Of a stretch of DNA of 64,000 bases, positions 53,719-63,193 are shown one piece after another. Both the position numbers and the translations under genes were made by a program. This stretch comes from Streptomyces sp. NBC_00582 (GTDB lineage: Bacteria; Actinomycetota; Actinomycetes; Streptomycetales; Streptomycetaceae), in contig NZ_CP107772.1 in the NCBI RefSeq assembly GCF_036345155.1, positions 868,001 to 932,000 on the forward strand, given 5' to 3'. How positions within the stretch are numbered: position 1 is the first letter of the stretch; each line of letters opens with the position of its first letter. A model generated the notes under the pieces. The model worked only from the letters and a program-made list of their open reading frames with translations. It had not been told where the DNA came from and made no database searches.

Positions 53719-54465
53719 GTGACCGCATCAGGCAACCCAGCGCCCCGCAGCTCCGCCGAAACCGTCGATCTGGCCGCCCGGGTCGGCCGGGTCGCCGCAC
53801 CTCTGCGTCAGCAGGTGCTCGATGTGCTGCGTCAGGCCATCCTCAGCTTCCACTACGCGCCTGGTCAGCGACTGGTCGAGCGCGAGCTGATCGAGGAGAT
53901 CGGCGTCTCGCGCACCACCATCCGCGAGGCTCTGCGCGAGCTGGCGGCCGAGGGACTGGTCAAGACCATCCCGCAGAAGGGTGCGGTCGTCGTGGTGCCC
54001 TCACTCCAGGAGGCGCTGGAGCTCTACGAACTGCGCGCCGCACTGGAGGCGCTCGCCGTGCGCCGGTTCACCGAGGTCGCGTCGGACGACCAGGTGGCGG
54101 AGCTGCGCACCGCGTTCGAACAGCTGGCCGAAGTGGTGAGCGGCGACGGCGACACCCTGCGGATCCTCAAGGCGAAGGACCAGTTCTACGACGTCCTGCT
54201 GCGCGGCTGCGGCAACCGCTCGGTCCACTCCACGCTCGGCGGTGTCCAGGCCCGCCTCAGCCTGTTGCGGGCCACCTCACTGGCCCAGCCGGGGCGCACG
54301 GCCCGCAGTGCGCAGGAACTGCGCACCATGGTCGAGGCGATCGAGGCGCGTAATCCCGAGGCCGCCGTGCGTGCGTCGAACCACCACGTCGAGCAGGCGA
54401 AGCGCGCGGGACTGGAGGGGTTGTCCGCGACCAGCGGGCTGCCGTTCAGCACCGCCTCACGCTGA
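53719..54465 (+). CDS. GntR-family regulator, FadR subfamily (FCD domain)
   Basis: This 248-aa protein has a winged helix-turn-helix (about residues 25-95, LVERELIEEIGVSRTTIREA) and an all-helical FCD effector domain (about 100-230). Of the usual FCD metal-binding histidines, the first two positions are replaced (KDQFYDVL and QELRTMVEAI) and only the last (NHHVEQA) remains, so ligand binding may not need a metal. The GTG start has no ribosome-binding site. TATCCT 7 bp before it could be a -10 box, giving a leaderless message. It probably represses the adjacent importer and oxidase genes. Confidence 0.88.
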   Translation: MTASGNPAPRSSAETVDLAARVGRVAAPLRQQVLDVLRQAILSFHYAPGQRLVERELIEEIGVSRTTIREALRELAAEGLVKTIPQKGAVVVVPSLQEALELYELRAALEALAVRRFTEVASDDQVAELRTAFEQLAEVVSGDGDTLRILKAKDQFYDVLLRGCGNRSVHSTLGGVQARLSLLRATSLAQPGRTARSAQELRTMVEAIEARNPEAAVRASNHHVEQAKRAGLEGLSATSGLPFSTASR

Positions 54466-54516
54466 GCCGCGCCGCCCGGGACAAGGGCGCGCGCGGTCCA
54501 GAACACGCGCTTGCGT

Positions 54517-55296
54517 TCAGTGCATGACGTACCCGCCGTTGGGTGACAGGGTCTGGCCCGTGTAGAACGCCGATTCGTCGCCGGCGAGAAACAGGATCGT
54601 ATGCGCGATCTCCTCCGCGGAGGCAGCCCGGCGCAGCACCCCGAGGCCGACGACGGCACGGCGGATCTCCACGTCCGCCGGCAGCATCGGGGTGTCCGTC
54701 GCCCCGGGCGCCACCGCGTTGACGCGGATCCCGTCGTCCGCCACGAGCGCGGCCACCGCACGGGTCAGCCCCAGCACTCCCGCCTTGGATGCCGGGTACA
54801 TGGCCGGCAGGGGGAAGTTGGCGAGGGCTCCCACGCTGGAGACATTGACGACGGACCCGCCCGAGGGGGAGTTGCGACGCATCAGCCGTACAGCGGCTCG
54901 CACGGAGTAGAACGTGCCGGCCAGGTTGACCGCTATGACCTCCTCGAAGTCCTCGTCGGTGAGATCGCAGATGTCGGCCTGGGCGCCCGAGACGCCCGCC
55001 GCGTTCACCGCGACGTCGAGCCGTCCGAACTCGGCGAGAGCGCGTTCGTACGCGGCGTCCACCTGCCCGCTGTCCCGTACGTCGGCGCCGACCGGGATCG
55101 CCCCCTCGATCCCGGCCACCGCCCGGGCCGTCCCTTCGGCGTCCAGGTCCACGGCCAGGACCCGTGCTCCCTCGTCGGCGAAGCGGCTCACCGTGGCCAG
55201 TCCGATGCCCGAGGCGGCGCCGGTGACCAGGGCGGTCCGGCCGGCGAGCCGGCCGCCGGCGTGCTGCCGGCGGCTCCCACTCGATGACACGCTCAT
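54517..55296 (-). CDS. Short-chain dehydrogenase/reductase
   Basis: This 259-aa classical SDR has the cofactor motif TGAASGIG (about 25-32), NAAGVSG, a catalytic serine in VNVSSVGA (about 150) and YPASK (Tyr-x3-Lys, about 163-167), then the PGATDTPM segment. The aspartate in LAVDLDAEG favours NAD. It starts 13 bp after the binding-protein stop and ends the importer operon. It probably oxidises an alcohol derived from the imported compound. Confidence 0.9.
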   Translation of the reverse strand: MSVSSSGSRRQHAGGRLAGRTALVTGAASGIGLATVSRFADEGARVLAVDLDAEGTARAVAGIEGAIPVGADVRDSGQVDAAYERALAEFGRLDVAVNAAGVSGAQADICDLTDEDFEEVIAVNLAGTFYSVRAAVRLMRRNSPSGGSVVNVSSVGALANFPLPAMYPASKAGVLGLTRAVAALVADDGIRVNAVAPGATDTPMLPADVEIRRAVVGLGVLRRAASAEEIAHTILFLAGDESAFYTGQTLSPNGGYVMH

Positions 55297-55309
55297 ACGT
55301 CCCCGGTCC

Positions 55310-56605
55310 TCAGTTCGCGGACGGGGCGGCGGGGTGATCGAAGAACTTGTCGAGGTACGCCTGAGGCATCCACGCCTCCCCGTCCATGACCTCTCCGAGA
55401 TCGCTCGGCGTCGCGCCGGCGGGCAGATAGTCGGCCAGGTTCGCCTTGGTGATCACCGACGGCTCGCGGGTGATCGTGCCGACCTTGGGGCCTTCTCCCC
55501 CCATCACCATCATCCCGACGGTGAACCAGGCCTTCGCCTCCTGCGTGCCGTTGCCGCCCGTACCGGCGGTCTCATAGCCGTCGGCCGCCTCCAGCTTCTT
55601 CCAGGAGGCCAGCGACGAGGCGGACGCACCGGCGTCCACCACCTTGGGTACCTTCCGGCCGGTCGAGTCGAAGGCCGCGTAGACACCGGATCCCATGACG
55701 CCCAGCTGCGCGACCATGTCGATCTTCTGCGGGTGGCTGGAGAGGAACTTCAGCAGCTCGGCCTTGGCGACGGGCGGTACGAAGGCGCCGTTGACCTCGC
55801 CGAGCACCTTCATGTCGGGGCATGCGGCGAGAACGTCCTTGACGGCCTTGTAGCCGATCGTCTCCGTCGACAGTCCCTGGAAGCCGCGGACGACGACGAC
55901 GTTGCCCTTGCCGTCGAGTTGCTTCGCGACGAGGGCGGCCGGCCGGGCGACGTTCAGGTAGGAGTTCTCGGCCACGTTCACGGCGTACTTGGACCGGATG
56001 GTCGAGGAGAGCGCGACCGTCACCACGCCCTTCTTGCCGGCCGCGTCGACCGCGGAGACCATCGCGTCGCCCGAGAGCGGCGTGATGTAGATGATGTCGA
56101 CACCGGAATCGACCAGTTCGTTGTAGCCGCGGATCTGCTCGGCCGGGGTCATGGTCGCCGGGTCGGTCATGATCCGCTTGACGAGTGTGCCCTGGACCAG
56201 GCCCTTGGCCTTGGCCGCGGCGAAGCTCGTGCCCATCTGCTTGACGACGGACGCGGCGAACGCGTTCGAGGCGGGCAGATACGAGAGGCCGACCTTCGCG
56301 GGGTGGCCCAGCTTCTTCTTGTCCCGCCAGGCGCTCGCGAACACGTCCTCGCCATAGGCGTTGTAGGCCTTCTGCAGGTCTGCGGGCAGGGCCTTGACGG
56401 CTCCGTCGGGGTCCTTGGGCGCGATGGTCGGCACCTCGCCGCAGGCGGCGGCCGCCTTCCCCTGGGTGTCGGCCGCGCCGCCGGTCGCGCTGGAGGCGAC
56501 CGTGCCGCCCGCCCCGCCACAGCCGGCGAGCAGGACCGTGAGGACGATTCCGGTGGACGACGCCACGACGCGTCTGCGGGAGTGCCCGTAGCTGGATCTG
56601 TTCAT
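55310..56605 (-). CDS. Substrate-binding lipoprotein of an RbsABC-type importer
   Basis: This 431-aa lipoprotein has basic MNRSSYGHSRRR, a hydrophobic run and the lipobox LAGC at about residue 28. The mature part is a periplasmic-binding type 1 (ribose/galactose-like) fold with VGLSYLPASNAFAASVVKQMG and DIIYITPLSGDAMVSAV elements. The protein is about 100 residues longer than RbsB. It would deliver a small ligand to the two BPD_transp_2 permeases. AAAGG lies 8 nt before the ATG. The ligand is not evident from sequence; the gene neighbourhood suggests an aromatic compound or its glycoside. Confidence 0.88.
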   Translation of the reverse strand: MNRSSYGHSRRRVVASSTGIVLTVLLAGCGGAGGTVASSATGGAADTQGKAAAACGEVPTIAPKDPDGAVKALPADLQKAYNAYGEDVFASAWRDKKKLGHPAKVGLSYLPASNAFAASVVKQMGTSFAAAKAKGLVQGTLVKRIMTDPATMTPAEQIRGYNELVDSGVDIIYITPLSGDAMVSAVDAAGKKGVVTVALSSTIRSKYAVNVAENSYLNVARPAALVAKQLDGKGNVVVVRGFQGLSTETIGYKAVKDVLAACPDMKVLGEVNGAFVPPVAKAELLKFLSSHPQKIDMVAQLGVMGSGVYAAFDSTGRKVPKVVDAGASASSLASWKKLEAADGYETAGTGGNGTQEAKAWFTVGMMVMGGEGPKVGTITREPSVITKANLADYLPAGATPSDLGEVMDGEAWMPQAYLDKFFDHPAAPSAN

Positions 56606-56676
56606 GGCAAACCTTTCTGGAACAGAAGAGGGAGAGAGGGAGAGCGGGAGAGAGGAGAGGGAGAAGGGGGGAGACG

Positions 56677-57732
56677 TCAGACCTGGTCGCGGAGCCTGCG
56701 CTCGCGGCCGTAGACCGCCATCGCGGCGAGGATCACGACGCCGTTGAGGATCTGCTGGTCGGCTTCCTGGAAGCCCAGGCCGACGAGCACGGTGGAGACC
56801 GAGGTGAGCAGCAGGACGCCGACGGTGGTGCGGGTGTAGCTCCCGGGACCGCCGAACGCCGTACCGCCGAGGACGACGGCGGCGATGCTCTGGAACAGGT
56901 AGGGGTTCCCCAGCCGGTTGTCGACGTTGCCCGCGAAGCCCGCCAGGACGACGCCGGCGAGGATCGCGAGGGCCGCCGCTACGGCGTACACCGTGACCCA
57001 GACCTTCCGGGTGCTGATGTGGGCGAGGTCCGCGGCCACCGGACTCGCCCCCGTGGCCAGCAGTCGGCGTCCGGGTCGGGTTCGGTGCAGTACGACGGAG
57101 ACGACGGCGATCGCGAATGCCCAGATGATCACCACGGGGGGCACGGGGATTCCGAAGGTCGACGACATGGGGGCGCTCAGGCGGCTCACCCAGCCGGGGG
57201 CGGCCGTCCCGGTGCCGCCGCCGCTGAGGACGGAGGTCACGCCGACGGCGATCGAGCCCGCGGCGAGTGTGACGATGATCGGGTGGATGCCGAAGCGGTG
57301 GCACAGATAGCCGACGAGACCGCCCATGGCGGCGCCGCAGGCGACGGCGACGGCGAGCATGACGGGCAGCGGCACTCCGGGGAGGTCGCCGAACTGGGTG
57401 ACCGTCACCGCCCCGGCCACGATGAACCCGGCGAGGGACAGGTCGATGCCCCTGATCAGTACGACGAGGGTCTGTCCGATCGAGGCGAGGCCGGTGAGCG
57501 CGCAGAGCACCAGGACCGAGCGCATGCTCGACGGTCCGAGGAACCCCGGCATGACGGCCGCGCCCCACGCGAGAACGGCCACGGTGAGCAGGAGTTGGAC
57601 GAGCGGGAACCGTCGCTGGAGGGAGAGGAGCCGCTGTCCGGCCGAGGTACCGGGCGCGGCCACCGGTGCCGACATGTCGCCGCCGGGGGCGAGGGGCGCC
57701 CTGTCGAGCGAGCCTTGCTGCGTGGTCATCAT
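56677..57732 (-). CDS. RbsC-type ABC importer permease (second)
   Basis: This 351-aa protein has about nine to ten membrane helices and the family motifs GIDLSLAGFIVAGAV (about 105-120) and VLGGTAFGGPGSYTRT near residue 300. The ATG overlaps the stop of the preceding permease gene (ATGATG/TGA). It pairs with that permease as a heterodimeric channel. Confidence 0.92.
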   Translation of the reverse strand: MMTTQQGSLDRAPLAPGGDMSAPVAAPGTSAGQRLLSLQRRFPLVQLLLTVAVLAWGAAVMPGFLGPSSMRSVLVLCALTGLASIGQTLVVLIRGIDLSLAGFIVAGAVTVTQFGDLPGVPLPVMLAVAVACGAAMGGLVGYLCHRFGIHPIIVTLAAGSIAVGVTSVLSGGGTGTAAPGWVSRLSAPMSSTFGIPVPPVVIIWAFAIAVVSVVLHRTRPGRRLLATGASPVAADLAHISTRKVWVTVYAVAAALAILAGVVLAGFAGNVDNRLGNPYLFQSIAAVVLGGTAFGGPGSYTRTTVGVLLLTSVSTVLVGLGFQEADQQILNGVVILAAMAVYGRERRLRDQV

Positions 57733-58754
57733 CGCCCTTCCTTCAGTTCGCGTGCCGCGACGGCACCGAAGAGCACCGCGCCGATGAGCAGGACCCCGTA
57801 GATCACCTGGAGCCACGTCTGCGACACCTGGAGCACTCCGAGCAGGCTCTGCAACAGGTAGATGGCGGCGGCGCCGGCGAGCGCGTTGGCGATTCCGCCG
57901 CCCCCGCCCTGCAGGGGGATGCCGCCGAGGGAGACGGCTGCGATCGCGATGAGCGTGTAGGAGGTGCTCGTGCCGGCCTCGGCCGTGGACGCCAGCCCGA
58001 TGAGGACGAGGCCTCCCACCGCCGCCATGGCGCCGCCCAGGGAGTAGGAGAGGACGCGCACCGCACCGACGGGGACTCCGCTGGTGAACGCCGTGACGTC
58101 GTTGCCGCCCACGGAGCGCAGCAGGCCGCCGTATGTCGTCGCCCTGGTGACCAGCAGCCAGACGGCGGCGGGGACGGCCAGCGCGACGAGGCCGCCCGGG
58201 ACCGGTCCCATGGACCCCGCGAAGTCGGCCATCCAGGAGCCGGAGATGGTGGTGGGGCTGGGAGAGAGTTTGAGGTCGACGCCGGTGAGGACGAAGAACA
58301 TCGCGAGGGTGACGACGATCGGCTGAAGCCGGCCCACGACGATGAGCAGACCCGTGAGGGTTCCGACCAGTGCCCCCGCCACCATGAGGAGGGGCAGGGC
58401 GACGTATCCGCCGAGGCCGGCCGGCTGGAGCTGGGTCGCGTAGAGCAGAGCGCTCAGCGTCATCAGCGGGCTGACCGACAGGTCGATGCCGCCGCGTCCG
58501 CTCATGATCGAGGGCACGCTCGCCATGGCGGCGATACCGAGCGGGGCCAGGGCCGCCAGTTGGGAGGTGACTCCGAAGCGGGGTTGCAGAGCGAGGTTGG
58601 CGATGAGGAGCGTGGCCGCCAGGAGGACCGCGAAGAGGTAGGTGTGGCGTGCGAACAGGGATCTGAGCGTGCGCCGGGGTGTGGGGACCGTGCGCCGGGC
58701 CGGCCGGTCGGGGTCCTGGGCGGAGGTGCGGGAGGTGTGGTCGACGGTGCTCAC
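57729..58754 (-). CDS. RbsC-type ABC importer permease (first)
   Basis: This 341-aa integral membrane protein has GGIDLSVSPLMTLSALL (about 85-101) and AVSLGGIPLQGGGGG (about 275-290) as family signatures. The GTG start overlaps the ATPase stop as GTGA. A cytoplasmic N-terminus of about 35 residues precedes helix 1. Confidence 0.92.
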   Translation of the reverse strand: MSTVDHTSRTSAQDPDRPARRTVPTPRRTLRSLFARHTYLFAVLLAATLLIANLALQPRFGVTSQLAALAPLGIAAMASVPSIMSGRGGIDLSVSPLMTLSALLYATQLQPAGLGGYVALPLLMVAGALVGTLTGLLIVVGRLQPIVVTLAMFFVLTGVDLKLSPSPTTISGSWMADFAGSMGPVPGGLVALAVPAAVWLLVTRATTYGGLLRSVGGNDVTAFTSGVPVGAVRVLSYSLGGAMAAVGGLVLIGLASTAEAGTSTSYTLIAIAAVSLGGIPLQGGGGGIANALAGAAAIYLLQSLLGVLQVSQTWLQVIYGVLLIGAVLFGAVAARELKEGR

Positions 58755-60322
58755 GCGGTCACCGCCGCTCCGCCGAAGAAGGCGTCGACGAGCCGTTCCC
58801 TGTTCAGCTCCGCCCGGGTGAGTTCCGTGGCGAGCGAGCCCTCCCGGAACACCAGGACGCGGTCCATCAGCTCGACGTGCTCGTCGACTTCGGAGGACAG
58901 CATGACGACGGTCAGCCCCTGCCCGGCCAACTCGCGCAGCAGCCGGTACAGGTCGCGTTTGGCTCCCACGTCGATTCCTCTTGTCGGGTCGTTGAGCAGC
59001 AGGACATCGGGGTCGGCGGCCAGCCAGCGAGCGATGACGACCTTCTGCTGGTTGCCGCCGCTCAGCGTGGTGATCGCGTCCGACGTACGGCCGAACCTGA
59101 TGCGGAGCCGCTCCACGTAGTGGCGGAACCGCGTCTCGGCGGCGCGCTCGGACAGCAGCCCTTTCCTGACGTCCTGTTCGGCGGTGGGGATGGCGAAGTT
59201 GTCCAGGATGGACATCCACGGCAGGATCGACTCTCCGCGCCGGTCCCGCGCCACGTACGCGATGCCCAGGTCCCGCGCCTTGCGGGGATCGGTCACCCGG
59301 TGTTCCCGGTCTCCCTCGATCCGTACGACGCCGTCGGTGTCGCCGTGTCCGACGAGAAGGCGGAGGAAGTCGTCCTGGCCGTGGCCCTCCAGGCCGGCCA
59401 GCCCGACGATCTCGCCCCGGAGCAACTGCGCCCGGCACGGTTCCGCGCCCGGCCGCAGGCGTGAGCCGGTGACCTTCAGGACGACTGGGCGTGCCTCGGT
59501 GGCGGAATCGGTGGCGGTGGTCGAATCGGTGGCGGTGGGGTCGGAGACCGCGCGTGCCGTGTCCTGCACCAGGTGCGTGCCACCGGTCATCAGCCGGATC
59601 ATCTCGTCGTGCTCCCAGTCCGCGCCGAGGGTGCCCACGGTGCGGCCGGACCGGAGCACGGTGACGCGGTCGCCGATCTCCCGGATCTCGTCCATCCGGT
59701 GCGTGATGAGGACGATGCTCATGCCCAGCGCCGCCCGTTGTCTCACCAGGGCGAACAGGCGGGTGCGGGTGTCGTGGTCGAGGGCGGAGGTGGCCTCGTC
59801 GAGGATCAGCACCTTGGGGTCGCGCAGCAGCGACCGGGCGATGCCGCAGGCCTGGCGGTCGCTGAGCTGGAGCGAGCCGAAGGGGGCGTCCAGCTCGGGC
59901 GGCGTGACGAGCAGCGCGGCGAGGATGTCCGCCGCCCTGGTACGGCGGTCGGCATCACGGGGCACGGGGCGCAGCAGGCGGTCCGCGCCGAGCCACAGGT
60001 TGTCCATTACGGACCGGTTCTCGACACCGAGCACCTCCTGGAACACCGTGTCGATGCCCGCGCGCAGTGCCTGAGCCGGGGTGCGCGGGGCGAAGGGCCG
60101 GCAGCCGACCGTCATGGAGCCGGTGTCGGGGCGGTGCACCCCGCTGAGGATCTTGACCAGCGTGCTCTTCCCGGAGCCGTTCTCCCCCACGAGGGCGTGC
60201 ACCTCGCCCGGGAACAGACGGAGTGCGGCGTCCTGGAGGGCGGCTGTCGGGCCGAAGTGCTTCCGTAGGCCGTCGACCGCCAGCACGGCGTCCGGTTCAG
60301 CTGTGAGCGGGTGGGTCGGCAC
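58751..60322 (-). CDS. RbsA-type ABC importer ATPase (two nucleotide-binding domains)
   Basis: This 523-aa tandem ATPase has NBD1 with GENGSGKST (about 43-51), an altered signature LQLSDRQACG and Walker B VLILDEATSALD. NBD2 has a degenerate P-loop (GLEGHGQDD), a full LSGGNQQKV signature and Walker B VLLLNDPTRGID. This asymmetry is normal for sugar-type RbsA proteins. An unusual Ala/Ser/Thr-rich linker (SDPTATDSTTATDSATEA, about 265-285) separates the halves. The GTG start is preceded by AGGAGG at 5-nt spacing. It is the first gene of the importer operon, divergent from the oxidase operon. Confidence 0.92.
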   Translation of the reverse strand: MPTHPLTAEPDAVLAVDGLRKHFGPTAALQDAALRLFPGEVHALVGENGSGKSTLVKILSGVHRPDTGSMTVGCRPFAPRTPAQALRAGIDTVFQEVLGVENRSVMDNLWLGADRLLRPVPRDADRRTRAADILAALLVTPPELDAPFGSLQLSDRQACGIARSLLRDPKVLILDEATSALDHDTRTRLFALVRQRAALGMSIVLITHRMDEIREIGDRVTVLRSGRTVGTLGADWEHDEMIRLMTGGTHLVQDTARAVSDPTATDSTTATDSATEARPVVLKVTGSRLRPGAEPCRAQLLRGEIVGLAGLEGHGQDDFLRLLVGHGDTDGVVRIEGDREHRVTDPRKARDLGIAYVARDRRGESILPWMSILDNFAIPTAEQDVRKGLLSERAAETRFRHYVERLRIRFGRTSDAITTLSGGNQQKVVIARWLAADPDVLLLNDPTRGIDVGAKRDLYRLLRELAGQGLTVVMLSSEVDEHVELMDRVLVFREGSLATELTRAELNRERLVDAFFGGAAVTA

Positions 60323-60384
60323 TGACCCCTCCTGACTTGGTGACTGAGTCCAAACGGGTTCCAGATGGATGCCCACCTGTGTGA

Positions 60385-60403
60385 TTGTCGTCTGGTCATA
60401 CAA
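60385..60403. promoter_or_regulatory. Candidate GntR operator A
   Basis: TTGTCGTCTGGTCATACAA reads TTGTATGAC at its start on the minus strand. It lies 63 bp upstream of the importer ATPase start and is near-identical to operator B, 148 bp away. Confidence 0.65.
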
Positions 60404-60532
60404 TGTTTCGACGCGGGGCCGACGGTAGCGCGTCACGGAAACCGGCGTCCAGAGGCAAATCGCCGCCATATCTCTTCGAAGCCCGAGGCGTGGACTGGGG
60501 GAAATCCGCCAGAAGCTCGAGCGAGAGGGCGA

Positions 60533-60561
60533 TTGTCGTCTCGTCATACAAAGAGTACGGT
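60533..60561 (+). promoter_or_regulatory. Candidate GntR operator B and oxidase-operon promoter
   Basis: TTGTCGTCTCGTCATACAA (60533-60551) differs from operator A at one base. Its first six bases, TTGTCG, lie 17 bp from TACGGT (60556-60561), a plausible -35/-10 pair for the + strand operon starting at 60613. A bound regulator would cover this promoter. The rest of the 290-bp divergent region 60323-60612 shows no gene. Confidence 0.6.
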
Positions 60562-60612
60562 TGGCGAGCACCACCCGGGCGGGCCGGGTCGGCGAGCACC
60601 AAAGGAGTGCAC

Positions 60613-61551
60613 GTGTACCTCATCACCGGTGCCAGCGGAGGGCTGGCCCAGACCGCAGCGGAGCTGCTGCTGGAGTCGGTCCCCGCCGACCAGGTCATCC
60701 TGACGACGCGGGCGCCCGGCAAGCTGCGGTCCTTCGCCGACCGTGGCGTCCACGTGCGGTACGCCGACTTCGCCGAGCCGGACAGCCTGAAGGCGGCCTT
60801 CACCGGCGCGGAGCGGATGCTGCTCGTGTCCACCGCCCAGGTGGGTTCACGGATCGGCTTCCACCGCAACGCCATCGAGGCTGCCCGGCGCGCCGGGGTC
60901 CGGTACCTCGCGTACACGTCGATCGTCGGCGCCGGCGTCAAGGAGAACGACGCCGTCGTCTGTGTCGAGCACCGCGCGACCGAGGCCATGCTGCGCGAGT
61001 CGGGACTGCGCTGGAACGTACTGCGCGACTCGCAGTACGCGCAGGCGGTGGCCTACTTCATCGCGCCCGGCGCGGTCGCCATGGGGCAGATGGTCGGTGC
61101 CTGGGGCGAGGGCACGGTCGGCTTCGTGTCGAGGGACGACTGCGCGGCCACCGCCGTCGGCGCGCTGCTCGGCCGCGGCGAGGACGACCGCGCCTACGAG
61201 GTCACCGGGCCAGAGCAGCTGACGTACCGTCAAGTGTGCGCGATGATCTCTGAGATCAGCGGCACCGACGTCACGTACGTGCCGATCAGCGACGAGGACC
61301 AGTACGCCATCTTCGACTCCATGGGTGTGCCCCGCGAGTACGACGCCGAGGCGATCGCCGCCTCCCCCATCCCCTGGAACAGCGACGACATGGTGTCGTT
61401 CAGCCGCGCGATCCGCCTCGGGCACATGGCCTCCCTCAGCGACGCGGTCCAGACGCTGGCCGGGCGGGCGCCGCGCTCGATGCGCTCCGTGCTGGAAGAG
61501 GCCGCGGCGACCTGGGCGCCCGCCGGAGCCGTCACGGAGGCCGCGCGATGA
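60613..61551 (+). CDS. NmrA-like NAD(P)-binding reductase
   Basis: This 312-aa atypical SDR has an N-terminal ITGASGGLAQ Rossmann motif (residues 4-13). It has no YxxxK pair at the classical place and the NmrA/quinone-oxidoreductase-like strand order (RMLLVSTAQVGSRIGFHRNAI, YLAYTSIVGAG). Members reduce quinones or sense the NADP redox state. The GTG start follows AAAGGAG by 5 nt; another GTG two codons earlier overlaps that site. It ends in an ATGA overlap with the flavin oxidase gene, so it may reduce the quinone methide or aldehyde formed by that enzyme (inferred). Confidence 0.83.
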   Translation: MYLITGASGGLAQTAAELLLESVPADQVILTTRAPGKLRSFADRGVHVRYADFAEPDSLKAAFTGAERMLLVSTAQVGSRIGFHRNAIEAARRAGVRYLAYTSIVGAGVKENDAVVCVEHRATEAMLRESGLRWNVLRDSQYAQAVAYFIAPGAVAMGQMVGAWGEGTVGFVSRDDCAATAVGALLGRGEDDRAYEVTGPEQLTYRQVCAMISEISGTDVTYVPISDEDQYAIFDSMGVPREYDAEAIAASPIPWNSDDMVSFSRAIRLGHMASLSDAVQTLAGRAPRSMRSVLEEAAATWAPAGAVTEAAR

Positions 61552-63161
61552 GCGACGACGTGAACACGGACCTGAACACGACCGCCGTCGACGACGGTAC
61601 CTACCTCGGCGAGAAGGCCCTGCGGCGCTTCGTCGACGTGCTCGGCGAGGACGGTGTCGTCCTTGGTGAGGGCCGCTTCCACGAGCAGTACCGCGACAAG
61701 TACTGGCACCGCGACGACGACACCTACGACCCCGCCGCCGTCCTGTTGCCGCGCAGCGCCGAGGAGGTACAGGCGGTCGTCCGGATCGCGAACGAGTTCG
61801 GGGTGCCGATCTGGACCTCCTCGCAGGGCCGCAACTACGGCTACGGCGGCTCCTCGCCCCGCCTGAAGGCGACCGTGGTGGTCAGCCTGACCCGGATGAA
61901 CCGTGTCCTGGAGATCAACCGCGACCTGGCGTACGCGGTGGTGGAACCGGGCGTCCGCTGGATCGATCTGTACGAGGCGCTGAAGGAGTCCGGCAACGAG
62001 GATCTGATGGTGACCGTCCCCGACCTCGGCTGGGGCAGCGTCATCGGCAACTCCCTCGACTGCGGGATCACCTACCAGCCCTACGGCGCCGACTTCATGG
62101 CTCCGTGCGGGATGGAAGTCGTGCTGGCCAACGGCGAGTTGCTGCGTACGGGCATGGGTGCCATCCCGGACAACAAGTCCTGGCACACCTACAAGCGCGG
62201 CCTCGGACCGGTGCTCGACGGCCTGTTCGTGCAGTCCAACTTCGGCATCGTGACGCGGATGGGCTACTGGCTGATGCCGCGCCCGGAGGCGTACGCCCCG
62301 TTCTTCCTGACGGTGCCGCGGGACGAGCACCTGGAGCAGGCTGTCGACATCATCCGCCGGCTCCGCCTCGACGGCACGCTGCGCGGGGTACCGAGCATGT
62401 ACAACACCGTGACGCTGGCGGCCCAGTTCCCCGACGTGATGGGCCGCTTCGCGGGCGCCGACGGCGCCTTCAGCGAGGAGACCCTGAACGAGATGGCCGA
62501 CGCCACCGGGCTGGGCCGGTGGGCGCTGCGCGGGGCGCTGTGGGGGGACGGCCCCGTCGTGGAGCACCAGTTGGCGAAGATCCGCGCGGCGTGGAGCGAG
62601 GTTCCCGGCGGCCAGATGCTCTTCGAGCGGACGTACGGGCCGCAGGAGTACGACGAGATCCGTTCGATCCCCGACAAGTGCCAGGGGGGTCTGCCCGGGC
62701 TCGATCTGCTCGACGCCATTCCGGAGGGGGTCGCCCATATCGGCTTCTCGCCCGCGATCCCCCTGGTCGGCAGCGATGTGCGGGAGGTCGTCGACCTCTT
62801 CGACCGGATCGTCAGGGAGCAGGTCGGGGTCAATGTGGCCGGCGGGCTGCTGATCATCAACGAGCGGACGGCGCTGTACGTCACCGGGCTCAACTACGAC
62901 TACCGGGACGCGGAGCAGTGCCGTCGGGCCTACGACGCGCTGAAGGTGCTCGTGGCGGAGGCGGGGCGGCGTGGGTACGGCGAGTACCGCGCGCACCTGG
63001 ACTTCATGGACCTGGCGTCCGCGCAGTACTCCTTCAACGACCACGCCTACCGCCGGTTCTGCGAGACGATCAAGGACGCGGTGGATCCGAACGGCATCCT
63101 GTCGCCGGGCCGACACGGGATCTGGCCGGAGAAGCTGCGGCATCTCGCGGACCGCGACTGA
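61548..63161 (+). CDS. FAD-linked oxidase of the vanillyl-alcohol oxidase/4-cresol dehydrogenase family
   Basis: This 537-aa protein has an N-terminal PCMH-type FAD-binding domain (about 55-235, including PRSAEEVQAVVRIANEFGVP and YGYGGSSPRL). The substrate/cap domain contains HIGFSPAIPLVG (about 400). Near residue 480, GYGEYRAHLDFMD has the Tyr-Arg pair that holds the phenolate oxygen in vanillyl-alcohol and eugenol oxidases. A C-terminal NGILSPGRHGIWP follows. These enzymes oxidise 4-alkylphenols or 4-hydroxybenzyl alcohols through a quinone methide. The substrate here is inferred to be a lignin-related phenol. Confidence 0.9.
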   Translation: MSDDVNTDLNTTAVDDGTYLGEKALRRFVDVLGEDGVVLGEGRFHEQYRDKYWHRDDDTYDPAAVLLPRSAEEVQAVVRIANEFGVPIWTSSQGRNYGYGGSSPRLKATVVVSLTRMNRVLEINRDLAYAVVEPGVRWIDLYEALKESGNEDLMVTVPDLGWGSVIGNSLDCGITYQPYGADFMAPCGMEVVLANGELLRTGMGAIPDNKSWHTYKRGLGPVLDGLFVQSNFGIVTRMGYWLMPRPEAYAPFFLTVPRDEHLEQAVDIIRRLRLDGTLRGVPSMYNTVTLAAQFPDVMGRFAGADGAFSEETLNEMADATGLGRWALRGALWGDGPVVEHQLAKIRAAWSEVPGGQMLFERTYGPQEYDEIRSIPDKCQGGLPGLDLLDAIPEGVAHIGFSPAIPLVGSDVREVVDLFDRIVREQVGVNVAGGLLIINERTALYVTGLNYDYRDAEQCRRAYDALKVLVAEAGRRGYGEYRAHLDFMDLASAQYSFNDHAYRRFCETIKDAVDPNGILSPGRHGIWPEKLRHLADRD

Positions 63162-63193
63162 CGTTCGTCACCGAGGTTCATGGCTGACGTGAA

